Part shown: positions 46,283 to 57,240 of the stretch, one piece after another | How the letters are laid out: each line of letters opens with the position of its first letter | How positions within the stretch are numbered: position 1 is the first letter of the stretch | Source: Vicia villosa | Lineage: Eukaryota > Streptophyta > Magnoliopsida > Fabales > Fabaceae | DNA length: 64,000 nt | Reading direction: 5' to 3' | NCBI RefSeq assembly: GCF_029867415.1 | Contig: NW_026706179.1 | Location: 1 to 64,000 of the forward strand | Translations under genes and position numbers: made by a program | Notes under the pieces: model-generated | The model's input: the letters and a program-made list of their open reading frames with translations, nothing else | Databases searched by the model: none | What the model was told of the DNA's origin: nothing

Positions 46283-49005
46283 CTAATTAAAATCCCTAGG
46301 AAGATTATCTTTTATCTTCGAATACTGAGTTTCCCACGAAGACATACGAAGATCAAGCAATGCCCATTGTCTCTTTAGTTCTTCAATTTCTGGCACTAGC
46401 TTCTGTGCAGCCTCGAAGTGTTGGATCCCTGACTGCGCCACTTCAGTTAATTCCTGCTGATTGGTTTGTTGAATTGTTGCCTGACGAGACTCAGCCTCCT
46501 TTATCTTCTCTTCGAGCATTTTAATTTCCTGTTTCCAGGACTTGATATTCTTTTCACATTCGTCATACACTTCTTGATTCTTCAAGCGCTTTAGCTTAAG
46601 GGCGTCACCCTTTTTGGTTGCATCAGTAGCAGCTTTCCATGAAGAACTATGAGAAGCCATCTTCGCAGTGAGTTGTTCGTCAAAATTTTGCTTCCGAAGA
46701 ATGTTAGACTGAAGCTGTTCGATTAGAGAGCTTAGCAATACAATCACCTCTGAGACTTCTTTTGAAACCAGAAGTAGATCCACCTTCTTCAAAAGTTGGT
46801 TCAAGCTATGACCTTTGGTAGGATCCTTACTAAGAATTTCGACAAGGTTGGTTTCGAAGAACTTCTCCTTTATCTGATGAAGAAGACCAGAAGTATCCTC
46901 TTTGTCACCAGATTCTGTCTGAACAGCTGGAGAAGTTTCGAGCTCAGAGTACGAAATATTATCAATATTCATCATGGCCTTGAGGAAGCTGAGAGGATCA
47001 GTTTGCTTAAGTTGCTCCAATTCTGAAGGGGTAGGCTTTGCTGGGGCAGGCGTCGAAGTAGTTCCAGAAGTAACTACGGTCCCAAAGGTCGAAGTTTCGT
47101 GAAGATCGGTTTTGGCCAATTTGGAGGTTTCTTCCATAGCATTTTGTTCAGACACAGTATCTTCACTACCAGTTGGTTGTTCAGCTGCATTGACGCTACC
47201 TGAACCCTGACGATTTTCTCCCATATTGTCGTTCATATGAGTAGGAGGAGAATCATCAGTTGAATGGCTTTCTTCAACTTCCGTAGTAGGAATAATAGTT
47301 GCAAGAGGCTGAGTATCTTCGAGGACTGGGGAGAGCACGTGAGATTGGTATTGAGAAAGATCTGCGTCAAAAAATTAGAATTAATCATGTTGGAATGGTT
47401 GGAAAAAATTTATTCATCATAAAGAAGAACAGACGCTTACTTTGGAGATTATTTAAGTCAATGGCGAGATTGAAAGCCTTAAGATTGGAAGTAGCTGTGC
47501 CAGCATCGTCCTACAGTTACAAGGTAAAATGTCAACTTGATCGTTTACGTTAAAATTTACAGAAATGATTATGTTATGAAATTCAAATACCTTGGCTGGA
47601 ATATTATCTGGACTTAAGTTATGGATTTCCACAAAGAGGACATTACTAGCGGCTTTCAGGGGTGACTCTTCAGAAGACACTTTATCACTTGGCGAAGTAA
47701 TCTTCGAAGAACCAGACCCCTTTTCTTTGCCTGAAGGAGTGACAGCCTTCTGTCTTTTCTTGTGTCCTTGCCTGGTGCGAGGAGGAGATTTGTCTTCATC
47801 GTCTGAAACAATTGTTTGAGAGGCTTTTCGCTTCGAATGTACCGGAGGTTTCGAAGTCTGAAGAATATAAATTGAGCAAAGTAAGTACTATCCACAGAAT
47901 ATACAAGTTGGAATATAAAATGCGTATGTACCGTGGGTTTCTTGCCGGTCGTGGTAGAATCACTCCCACTTGTCTTGTTGCTCTTCGAAACTCCAGAATC
48001 CTTTTGTACAGCGGCTTATTTGATCTTTCTCTTTCGAGGAACCACTGTAGTTGAAACTTGAATCAGTATTTCAGCGAAAAAAGAAAAGTTAGTCAAAATT
48101 TGTCTAAACCCAAACCTTCAAGTATTGGAGTCAAGACACGAACATGTTCAAGATCTATATGAAGATGTCCTTTGAAAGTATCCAGGGTATGCTTAGTCGG
48201 GACCTCTCGTTCAGCGCGTTTTTTAGTGCTTTCCTGAAGAATTTTAAAAGCGTTCGCACACACGAACCAGTCTGGGAAAGGAGGGCTTAAAGCCACACCA
48301 AAATCAGCACTTGGCAGTGGAGGGAATTTTGGAGATTTTAAGTTTGAAAGCCACTTCATAACGCAGTTCTGGTCGAACAGACGAGGGCAGTTTCAACTTA
48401 TCCAGTTTAGCAGAAAACTTTTCGCATAAAATGACTGCAGCTTCACGATCGGTCCGACTAAGATCATCAGGCCTGTAGATAGTCTCAAAGAATTTTTGAA
48501 AGGCTTGGATTTCTTTAATATGGGTCGAAGTACCTTTTTGAAATTTTTCCTGCACATCTGCAAAAGCTGCGGTTAGTTCTCGAGTAAGGCTCTCAGCATC
48601 AAAGATTTGTGTGGTGTAGTAATCTGTCCACCATTGATGGAAATTTGGAGTAGAATAAAGGGCAGGTTCGAAAGAAATAGGAGAAAGATTGGTAACACCA
48701 GCGTATCTGGCAATTTTGGACTCACACTCTTCTTCAGTTAGATGTAAAGTGTATAGACACATGTGGTTCCTCTTGTCATACAAGCATTTGGGTTTCATCT
48801 GGACTAATCCAAACTGTCTTGATACAAGGTTTGGTTGGTAGCCAAGGAGAACACATTGGCCCTTGGAGGGTCGAAGTCGGTGATAGAATAGCCTTGGAGT
48901 GAGAAAAGCTTCCCAAATGGTCATGGATTCAACCTCTTGATTCCCCATCTGTGTAGATTTCTGAAGTTTCAAAGCGGGTTGAAGAACGTTTGAAGAAGAC
49001 GCCAT
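46283..49005 (-). pseudogene. Antisense gene 1 of Tat element H, mobile domain deleted and frames broken
   Basis: Same five-exon layout as copy L: exons 48116-49005, 47932-48056, 47591-47857, 47441-47510 and 46283-47361. Exons 2-5 have exactly the lengths of copy L (125, 267, 70, 1079 nt) although the sequence is clearly diverged. Exon 1 has an in-frame loss of 400 residues compared with L (left residues about 25-425 to WEAFLTPRLF), removing the mobile-domain core, plus a frameshift near 48340. Exon 2 has a TAA at 48016-48018. Exon 5 is a clean frame with the coiled coil (46283-47361). A TATA-like box lies at 49112-49122. The protein cannot be made as a whole. Confidence 0.8.
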
Positions 49006-49111
49006 GAGTAAGTTTGATTAGGGAAATGGGTTTGAATGTAACCAGAGACTTTCTTTTCTGTGGAAAGAATGAGGAAATAGAGGTGAAAGTTATATGAGGG
49101 TAGGAGTTCAA

Positions 49112-49122
49112 GTATTTAAAGG
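49112..49122 (-). promoter_or_regulatory. TATA-like box of antisense gene 1 (copy H)
   Basis: CCTTTAAATAC about 107 bases upstream of the ATG at 49005, matching copy L. The 49006-49437 stretch is otherwise promoter/untranslated sequence ending in the polypurine tract 49426-49437. Confidence 0.6.
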
Positions 49123-49437
49123 TTTAACGGAAACCCTTTCAAATCTTTTGGGTAAAAGCCAAGAGACACGCGGCAGGCGTTGATTTAATCCAACGGCGGT
49201 CGAATAGTTATTAGCTTTACTCCTAGTATATAGGAGTAATGATCATGAAGTAAGACCAGAACGTGGGAATGTAAGTTATGAGTAGACATCTTTGAAAATG
49301 ACAAGACGTTTTGGAAACAGAGTCATAAATGATTATGACGTCAGTCAATAGTCTCGGAACTCTAAAACGAAATCTTATTATAACAAGAAACGCCTATTTC
49401 TCTTGTTTTTCGAAACAAGCATTTATTGGGGGCAATT

Positions 49438-50391
49438 TGTTAGCTGAAGATTTCGTTTGAGAAGAATGTCCTTCGAAGATTTGGAATTCAAAGGAAGATG
49501 GTTACTGATGATCATCTTTGAAGATAAAAATGGCTACTGATGGCCATGCTTCGAGAATGATGTTTAAGTTGGAACAAAGATAGTGAGCGCCGAAGCTAAA
49601 TTTGAAAAGAATGGTCTTTGGAACTTAGACGTTTTTGCGAAATATGCGGCGTACTGAAGCTTAGCGTGTTTTCGTGGCATTCTCGATTCTGATTACGTTG
49701 CCACGCGTCGAAAGAGGATTAAGGCGGGAGGATTTGAATTTCGAAGTAGTTTATACAACTGCACAAAGACAGATGGCATCCCAGGGATTCTCGAAGAATA
49801 ACATGGCATCAGATTAGTGTAGGACCGTTAGGGTCAAATTTAGTATAAATAAGGGTCTTAGTATTAGGATTCCGTGTGTTCATTTTGTACAAATCACTCA
49901 CATATTACTCAAGTATCAAGTGTTAAGAGAAAGAGTTCGCTAAGAAATGTACGTATGACACCAACACCATTTTTAATACATGTGTATTTTTCTTTATTCA
50001 AGTATCTTTCGATATTACTGCATTCCATTTACTTTATGTCATTTATATTCATGCACTCTTTACTTTCATGTCATCTAATTTTCGAAGCATTTAACTTTTC
50101 TGCACTTTAAGATTCTTGCACTTTTACAGTTTTGTCTTATGTTTTATCTTTAACTTACCTTTCGCTGATGTTATATTTACGTGTATAACAAGGTGATTGC
50201 TAATCTTTATTTCCTTGATTAAGTATTTCTTATTTCGAGACACACCAACCATAGACATAATTCGAACTATCATGAATAACAACCTTTTTGACTATGTCCT
50301 AGGATCAATCTAGTCGATCCTGCGAGTAACCAAATCATATTTATTATAGTTTGGAAGACTAGCGGTTGTTTACTGGAAATCACCGTAAACA
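49438..50391 (+). repeat. 3' LTR of Tat element H (954 bp)
   Basis: TGTTAGCTGAAG to CACCGTAAACA; TATA box gtataaataa at 49843-49852. The right flank AATGC (50392-50396) should be one copy of H's target duplication. The other copy and the 5' LTR are expected left of the window. Confidence 0.85.
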
Positions 50392-50489
50392 AATGCCTTT
50401 TATGATTTATAACCTCAATTAAAACATTTAGGTTCTCACATTTTTTAGGAATTAGCTTCTAAATATATAACAGAAATTAATATATTTAC

Positions 50490-51661
50490 CTTTCCTTGTC
50501 GGATGAAATTGAAATGTGGTCATCTTCATCCTCTACCATAACTCCTTTTCCTTTCCTGTCCGAGCTCCTTTCTTTCGCAATGCAACTTGGTCCATCTTGG
50601 TTCTTTCTGCTCTTATTCGGCTTATTGCATCCTGTGCCATCCCTCTCTTCCCTACAACAAGAAGAAACGCAATAAACCATTCTTCCTAATTTTTTAACAT
50701 TAATCACAGCATTATTATCAAACAATAAATTTGTAACTACTACTCTATGTTTTACCTTTCTTTAACAATTGAACTTGGTCCTTTCTTAATCATTTTGCTC
50801 TTCTTACACTTATCAAATTCTTTACCATGCTTTTCTTCCCTGCATCCAGAAGAACAACAAAAACCTATTGTATCAAAACATTCAAACTATTATCACACCA
50901 CTTTTATCATTATTTATTACCTACTTAAGGTCATCTTTTTTCTTAGATACATCCAACAGTTACATTACTTCATATTTCAATCACAGAAGTGTAATAAATA
51001 TCACCTTGCATCCAAACATTAGCAGACATAACATTTCTATTAACAGACAAGCCAACCCATTCGTATCTAAGTAACATATATCATGTATAGGTTTTACCTT
51101 TCAGAATCAGAAGATAATACAATGATATTACGTTCTGCCTCTCTTCTGGACTTTCTTTTCCTTTCCCCAGAACCAATCACAACCTAATCTACAGCCATGC
51201 CTTCAGCTTTTCCAGAACCCTTTACGCACACACCAGAATGGGCGGATTGCCATGCTGCCTTCCATTGTATTGAAGTAAGTCGTTTCTCAAGAGCTGCCAT
51301 TATAACCCTAAAATGATTTTCGCGTTTCCAAAGGCATCCCTTCCACTTTCTGCGGTTAGCCCTCTCCCAAACTCTCTTCCATTGACCTACAACACTAACC
51401 AGATCCAAGACTCGCCGAATCTCAGCCTCCCTCTTAAGCCTTTCCCAACTGTTCTCCAATCCAAGTTGGTCTTTCGTCCTGATATTGCAACAACAAATGA
51501 TAACCTTAAAAACGACAACAATGAACATGTAACTCATAAAAAACTAATCTTTTACATCAGTTCACATTTCAACAACATCTACTTAACTAATAGACTATCA
51601 GAACATTCAAACTACATGCAACTCACCGATCAGGAATGTTAAATGGGCCGGAGTACGTCAT
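50490..51661 (-). pseudogene. Spliced host-type gene with duplicated exons, truncated and with one stop
   Basis: Exons on the minus strand: 51627-51661 (MTYSGPFNIPDR), 51098-51478, 50756-50839 and 50490-50651. Every junction is GT-AG and phase 2, and the frame is consistent. Exon 2 is Trp/Arg-rich (WERLKREAEIRRVLDLVSVV, WKRVWERANRRKWKG) and has an in-frame TAG at 51184-51186, after which the frame stays open through NIIVLSSDSER. Exons 3 and 4 start alike (EEKHGKEF…GPSSIVKER; EERDGTGC…GPSCIAKER), and exon 4 ends ISISSDKER. Acidic SSDSE/SSDKE motifs resemble SUMO-interacting motifs. A TATA-like GTATAAAG lies at 51763-51770. Any further exons are cut off by element H 94 bases downstream of exon 4. 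Family not recognised. It may instead be a gene fragment carried by the Helitron ending at 53648. Confidence 0.55.
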
Positions 51662-52070
51662 TGCACCGCGAAAGTTATGCTTGCTCCGTTGACAAACTGG
51701 TGCTCACCGGAACGTAACCCTAACGTTTTGGGAAAATATCTCTGTTAACTTATGATCCCAACCTTTATACCTCCTTCTTTTGCATGTATCTTTCTTGGGC
51801 CCATTACTATTATATTTATCCTAATGTCTTTATCTTGGGCCCATTATCTTTAGTACTTTTTTTGTCCTTTATAACAAAAACAAACTTTGTTGCAACTATT
51901 ATATCAAAAACATTACTAAGTTGGGAAAAATCACTTTCGGTCTGTACTTTGTGTTGTCAAGTCTATTTATTATTAACTCTATTAGTTGTTTTATTTTTGC
52001 CTTTTTCTATTTCCTTTTTTGGTCACGTTTTGACTATTGTGTTTTACTTATTTTCACTATATATAAATTA

Positions 52071-53347
52071 GGGTTAATACTACTTTACCCCCTGCCATAT
52101 AGGCGAGATTCGATTTACCCCCCTCTAAAAAAAAAATTTATTGGACAAACCTTGCAAAATAAAGATTCCATCAAATTTGACCCTGATCAAGTTTTTTGGC
52201 CAAGATTCTTAGAATCTTGCATACATGGCATTTTTTGTTGTGCTGACTGTATAGCACATAAGCAATGTGGCACAGTCAGCACTGCCACGTGGAATTTAAT
52301 TTTTTTTTAAAATTTTTTTTATTGTTTTTATTTTATTTTTTTTGTTGATTTTTTTAAAATTTTTTATTTTTTAAAAAATTTAATTTTTTTTTGTTGATTT
52401 TTTTAAATTTTTTTAAAAAAAAATATTTGACAGTACCTGCGGATTTACATACGAATTTGACAATACCCGCGGATTTACCTACGGATTTAAAAATACCTGC
52501 AGATTCACCTACGGATTTGACAATACCTGCGGATTTACCTACAAATTTGACAATACCTGGGGATTTACCTTTAAAAATACCTGCGAATTTGACAATACCT
52601 GCGGATTTACCTGCGAATTTACCTGAGAATTTACCTACAAATTTGACAATACCTGGGGATTTACCTTTAAAAATACCTGCGAATTTGACAATACCTGCAG
52701 ATTTACCTGCGAATTTACCTGCGGATTTACCTACGAATTTGACAATACCTGCGGATTTACCTACAGATTTAAAAATACCTGCGGATTTACTTACGGATTT
52801 GACAATACCTGCGGATTTACATACGGATTTACTTGCGGATTTACCTACGAATTTAAAATTACCTACGGATTTACCTTTAAAAATACATGCGGATTTACCT
52901 GCGAATTTGACAATACCTGCGGATTTGAAAATACCTGCGAATTTATATATAATAAAAATAAATTTTAAATAATAATTAAAAATAAATTCGAAAAAAATAT
53001 TAAATTTTAAAAATTGGAAAAATATTAAAAAAAATAATAAATTTTTTTTTTTAAAAAAATCAACAAAAAAAATAAATAAAAAAATTTAAAAAAAACAATA
53101 AAATTTTTTTAAAAAAAAAATTAAATTCCACGTGGCAGTGCTGACTGTGCCACATTGCTTATGTGTTGTACAGTCAGCACTACCAAAAATGCCATGTAGG
53201 CAAGATTCTAAGAATCTTGGCCAAAAAACTTGATCAGGGTCAAATTTGATGGAATCTTTATTTTGCAAGGTTTGTCCAATAAAATTTTTTTTAGAGGGGG
53301 TAAACCGAATCTCGCCTATATGGCAGGGGGTAAAGTAGTATTAACCC
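52071..53347. mobile_element. Mutator-like fold-back element (1277 bp) with 9-bp target duplication
   Basis: Terminal inverted repeats of about 300 bp (52071 to about 52400 and about 53030 to 53347) start 'gggttaatactactttaccc' and are roughly 95% identical by eye. They are flanked by TATAAATTA at 52062-52070 and 53348-53356. A 9-bp duplication with long inverted repeats is the Mutator-like signature. There is no transposase, so it is non-autonomous. The centre is a minisatellite. Confidence 0.9.
52427..52965. repeat. 12-bp-based minisatellite inside the fold-back element
   Basis: Repeats of 'cctgcggattta'/'cctacgaattta' with 'acaatacctgcggatttg' joins form 30-bp and longer units. All variants keep the 3-base frame, so a 193-codon plus-strand frame (52391-52972; PADLPTDLTIPADL-like) stays open. 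It has no initiation context or domain. I treat it as a repeat, not a gene. Confidence 0.85.
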
Positions 53348-53356
53348 TATAAATTA

Positions 53357-54351
53357 TAAATATTTCATTTCTCACTTTAACTATTTATAACATAATATTT
53401 ATACAATCATCCTATTATATTTATTTCTACACATTTTAACTACCCACCTATGTTCTTTGCATTATTTTTTTTACTAATAACTCGTTTTTATAAAATTTGT
53501 TCATTTACTCTATATATTTAAATAAAATATTATTAACCTATTATGTTTTTTTTAAAGGATTCTAATATTATTTACATTTTCTATTCTTAGTCAAAACGAT
53601 ACACCAACCGACACCAGAACCCGTGCGGACGCACGGGTTTCCAACTAGTTAAAAATTTTGTTCCTTCATAAAATACTCAAACAATAGAAAAAAATATTTA
53701 CATTATTCCACTTCATTTTGCTTATTCCTTTTAATGGTGATCAATTTATTTGAAGATACTCAAGATTCATTTGTTATAAATTTTAAAATAATGCTTATTC
53801 TTTTTATAGTTTTTTAAAATGATATTTATAATTTTTTTTTAAATAATAAAATTTACTTTAACGCAAATAGTTTTATAAATTAAAAGATTGATTTTTCCAT
53901 CTAAAAAATTAAATATTTATTATATTTATTATAATTATTATGATTATGATTATTATTTTTATTATTATTGTTATTATTATTATTACTAATATCTTTTTTA
54001 ACATATTCAAAATCACATAATTTTCTAAAAAAATTTATCTTAAATTTATTTAATATGAAAAACTATTCAAAATAGCTTTATATTTAAGTAATTTATTTTT
54101 TCAAATTTTGATATTTAATAAAATATAATAAAATAATATAATATCTACAAAATATTTTATGAAAAACTATTTAACAAGTATATATGTTATTATAAAAGTC
54201 ATTTTAAAAAAATCTATAAAATATCATTTTCAAACCTAATTTTAAATTAATGTAATTATATTGTTAAAAAAGTACAATTACAAAATATTTATAAAAATAA
54301 ATGAAAAGCATTTTAATATTATTATATTTTGAATAAAACTATATATTGGGA
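53357..54351. other. AT-rich spacer with Helitron 3' terminus
   Basis: No gene seen. It contains a Helitron-type end (53619-53648), TTA-rich microsatellite-like sequence near 53930-53990, and otherwise low-complexity AT sequence. Confidence 0.6.
53619..53648 (+). mobile_element. Helitron 3' terminus (hairpin + CTAG|T)
   Basis: A perfect 9-bp stem, acccgtgcg/cgcacgggt, with a 2-base loop is followed 6 bases later by CTAG and then T. That is the layout of plant Helitron 3' ends (hairpin close to a CTRR end, insertion before T). The body would lie to the left and would enclose the fold-back element and perhaps the spliced gene. I did not find the 5' TC end. Confidence 0.55.
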
Positions 54352-54737
54352 CAAAACTAGGAGAAATTAACTTGCCGGCCCTCCCAATATTTTTAATCCA
54401 ATTTTATCCTTGATTAAAAAATGTGAAAAATTAAAAAATTTCAAAGCAAATTTCCGGTATGCATCACAAAATATTCGGTATGAAATACCAGAAATTCAGT
54501 TAATTTGGAATTTCCGGTACACCATACCGGAAATTTAGGTTATTTGAAATTTCCGTTATACTGAAATTTAGAAATTTTAGGTATACCGAAAATTTAAAAT
54601 TTCCGGTATACCAGAAATTTCAAATAACTTAAATTTTCGGTATGTTTCAATTTTTTGTTTTTTTAAACGGTTGAGATGTTGCCGACACTTTTGGAAGGTC
54701 CTGATTGCACCGACACATTTGTATGGTCTAGAATGCA

Positions 54738-54747
54738 CTACAATTTG
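54738..54747 (+). promoter_or_regulatory. TATA box ahead of the 122-aa ORF
   Basis: 'tgtataaataaggg' lies about 50-58 bases upstream of the ATG at 54796, a good core-promoter distance with a very short leader. Confidence 0.55.
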
Positions 54748-54795
54748 TATAAATAAGGGTGTTAGAGTTATGTGATAACACATCATTTCAACAAA

Positions 54796-55164
54796 ATGCC
54801 TCTTTCTCAGTATTTTATCAATGTAGAAGTGTATTTCAATGGCCGCTACCCTGCTATTCAAACCAAGATTCCAGATGGGCCTGAATCCTTTGCCACCTTG
54901 AAAGAAACGTTGAACAATTTGCTGCCTGATTCTGATAACAGAAGGTTGACAAAGATCAAGTTTTGGGAGGACCGGATTGATACAAATGGAAGGGTGAAAT
55001 ACAACTTAAGTGAGTTGAAGAATGGTGAAGACGTGAAGGCCATGTGGAAATCATTTCTCCGTAGGATAACTAAAGGTCTGATCGAATTGGATGCGCAGAT
55101 CCAAAGATTCGTTGACGACATAATGAAGTGTCTGATTCGTCCAGAGTCTTCCGGTAGTGCCTAG
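54796..55164 (+). CDS. Small ORF (122 aa) inside Mutator-like element, function unknown
   Basis: MPLSQYFINVEVYFNGRYPA starts at the first in-frame ATG after the TATA box. An upstream ATG at 54770 is followed at once by TGA. The product is hydrophilic, with a beta-rich start (VEVYFNGRYPAIQTKI), a charged middle (KIKFWEDRIDTNGRVKYNL) and an amphipathic helical end (IELDAQIQRFVDDIMKCL). It could be the N-terminal, ubiquitin-like piece found ahead of some plant Mutator transposases, or a captured gene. I do not recognise it with certainty. There is no signal peptide or membrane segment. TAG stop at 55162-55164. Confidence 0.55.
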   Translation: MPLSQYFINVEVYFNGRYPAIQTKIPDGPESFATLKETLNNLLPDSDNRRLTKIKFWEDRIDTNGRVKYNLSELKNGEDVKAMWKSFLRRITKGLIELDAQIQRFVDDIMKCLIRPESSGSA

Positions 55165-55730
55165 GTTTTCATGTGCTCCGAGTACTGTTTATGCTTGTTT
55201 GTTGTTTGTCATCTGATGTTTGTTAACTACGTTTGTTTGTTATTTGTCATTTGATGTTCGTTATCTACTCGAAACATGTACTAGCCAAAAAGATTATGCA
55301 ATAAAAAAGATGTTCACACATAAGATGTTCGTACAAAATATACAAACATACAAATAATACAATACAATGCAATGATAACAAAATAAATCTACATAGGTCC
55401 TCCACGGGCAATATCCGCCAACCTAGTTAAAATACTGTGGACCTCACCAATAGGGTTCGCCAGACCCATGAGACAATTAAGAATCATGATTTTTCCGCTT
55501 CTAATGGTGTACTCATTTGCTTGAAACAGTTAAGAATCATGATTTTTCCACAGTATATCATAGTAGTATAATGTAAATGTAATCGTATATATAGTACACA
55601 AAAAGAAAACATCTTATAAATCTTACAAATAGTGTCAAACATAATAAAAATAAAATTACATCAACCTAATAAAAACACAGACATCAAAAGTGTCTCAAAC
55701 TGATATCAATAAGACCAGTAGTTCTAATCC

Positions 55731-56106
55731 ATATTCAAACAAAATAAGGCCCCCAAAAAAGGCTAACCAAAATCAACTGTAAAACATAACTTCGTTGACG
55801 TGATCCAAGATAACTGAACTCTCCCGGAGCATAGTCGACCAACACATTACCATGTGTTGTATGATGAAAATAAATTCAGTGCAGAACAGCTCTAAAGTTT
55901 TAGTTGTTTTAAATTACATTTAGTATAAGTTATAAGTAAAACTTTATAGCTGATCTGCACTGGATCTAATTTCATCATACAACACAAGGTAATGTTGGCC
56001 GACTATGCTCCTGGAGAGTTCAGTTATCTTGGATAACGTCAAAGAAGTTATGTTTTACTGTCGATGTTGGCTAGGCTTTTTTGGGGGTCTTATTTTGTTT
56101 GAATAT
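55731..56106. repeat. Long imperfect inverted repeat (376 bp hairpin)
   Basis: Left arm about 55731-55902 (starts atattcaaac) pairs with right arm about 55938-56106 (ends gtttgaatat). Only about 35-45 bases remain unpaired in the loop. By eye the arms are about 85-90% complementary. Before it, the phrase 'taagaatcatgatttttcc' is also directly duplicated (55480-55555). The stretch 55165-55730 holds no gene. Confidence 0.8.
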
Positions 56107-56701
56107 GAAACTTATGTTTTGTTATTGATGTTGATGCATGTTGTGCAATCCTCCTGGTCTGCCATAATGTCTGTGTAATACAAATAAAGTCGAATTAGAT
56201 ACAATTAAATTAAAACAACAAAAAAAAGATTTTTCTATATTCCGTAGATACAACAACAGAATGACCCAACGTTCATCTCTTCAATAGAAATTAAAAATAT
56301 AACAAAAATAGAATTAAAAAAAAAACAGAAATTTCAAATATTTCAACATTTTCGGTACTGGACAAAATACCGGAAATTTCATAATTTACGGTATTTTTAA
56401 GAATTTATAAAGTTACCGGAAATTTTGAAATTCCCGGTACAAAATACTGTAAATTTTAAACTTTCAGGTAAAAAGTACCGGAAACTTTATAAAAATACCG
56501 GAGACTTACTAGTATTCGCGAAATTTTCGGTAAGCTCCTCAAATTTCCGGTATCTCCCAAGAATTAAAAAAAAACCAGTGCTCTCCGCAGATTTTGAAAA
56601 ATGTGGTAAATGATTTTGAATGGACATTTTAGTCTTTTCATACATTTTGGGAGGTGTCATGACTAGTTTGGCGGGTGGCAAGTTAAATTCTCCAAAACTA
56701 G

Positions 56702-57240
56702 CGCCGATAAAACCTATATAAAAGAAGATTTCTTCTATTTAGACCCTCTCAATATTAGAGAGAGCAAACTTTTGCTACAGGATAAGCAATCTTATTACCC
56801 TCTTAAGGATCCACTTTTAAAAAATAAATTGTCATAAACATAAAAGAAAATGAATGATCTCATGGTCGTGTTAGCTAAACTAATAATATTAATATCTCTA
56901 TTAACTTGAGCTTTTTAAATAATAAGGTGAGAAACACCTCAATACACGTGATAAAAACTCATGCATTAATTTTTTCATTTTAAGGGTAATTTTGTACTTT
57001 AAAAAATAATTACACTTCTCTTTCTTATACTTCTTTTATAACAAACAATACATTAAATTTACTCTATTTCTCACATCTGTCTCTCTTCTCACTCTGTCTC
57101 ACCTATTTCTCTCTTCTTACTTTCTCTTCTTAACCAAACATACCAGACAAATATGTGGTTTGGGCTTATGCACTTAATATCGAGCCTATGCATTGAATAT
57201 TGTTTGAACTTGCTAGTTTGTTAAATTTCGGTATATAAAA
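56702..57240. other. Spacer, nothing recognised
   Basis: AT-rich with CT-rich runs near 57060-57130 ('ctctcttctcactctgtctc'). No ORF or repeat structure of note. Confidence 0.5.

Larger units (their letters stand above)
54361..56692. mobile_element. Second Mutator-like element (2332 bp) with 9-bp target duplication
   Basis: Ends gagaaattaacttgcc and ggcaagttaaattctc are inverted. CAAAACTAG flanks both sides (54352-54360, 56693-56701). Both flanks inside the ends are dense in 'aatttccggtata' motifs on both strands (54450-54650 and 56330-56560), as in subterminal regions of such elements. Contents: a TATA box, a 122-codon ORF, spacer and a 376-bp hairpin. There is no transposase catalytic domain, so it is non-autonomous or a Pack-MULE. 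Confidence 0.85.

Noticed and set aside
51784..52310. Hydrophobic plus-strand frames of 95 and 129 codons
   Set aside because: AT-rich sequence gives Leu/Phe/Ile-rich translations; the second runs into the fold-back element's inverted repeat.
52391..52972. 193-codon plus-strand frame inside the fold-back element
   Set aside because: It is made only of minisatellite units with a period divisible by three and starts in a poly-T/A stretch. No domain, promoter or relatives are visible, so I list it as a repeat.
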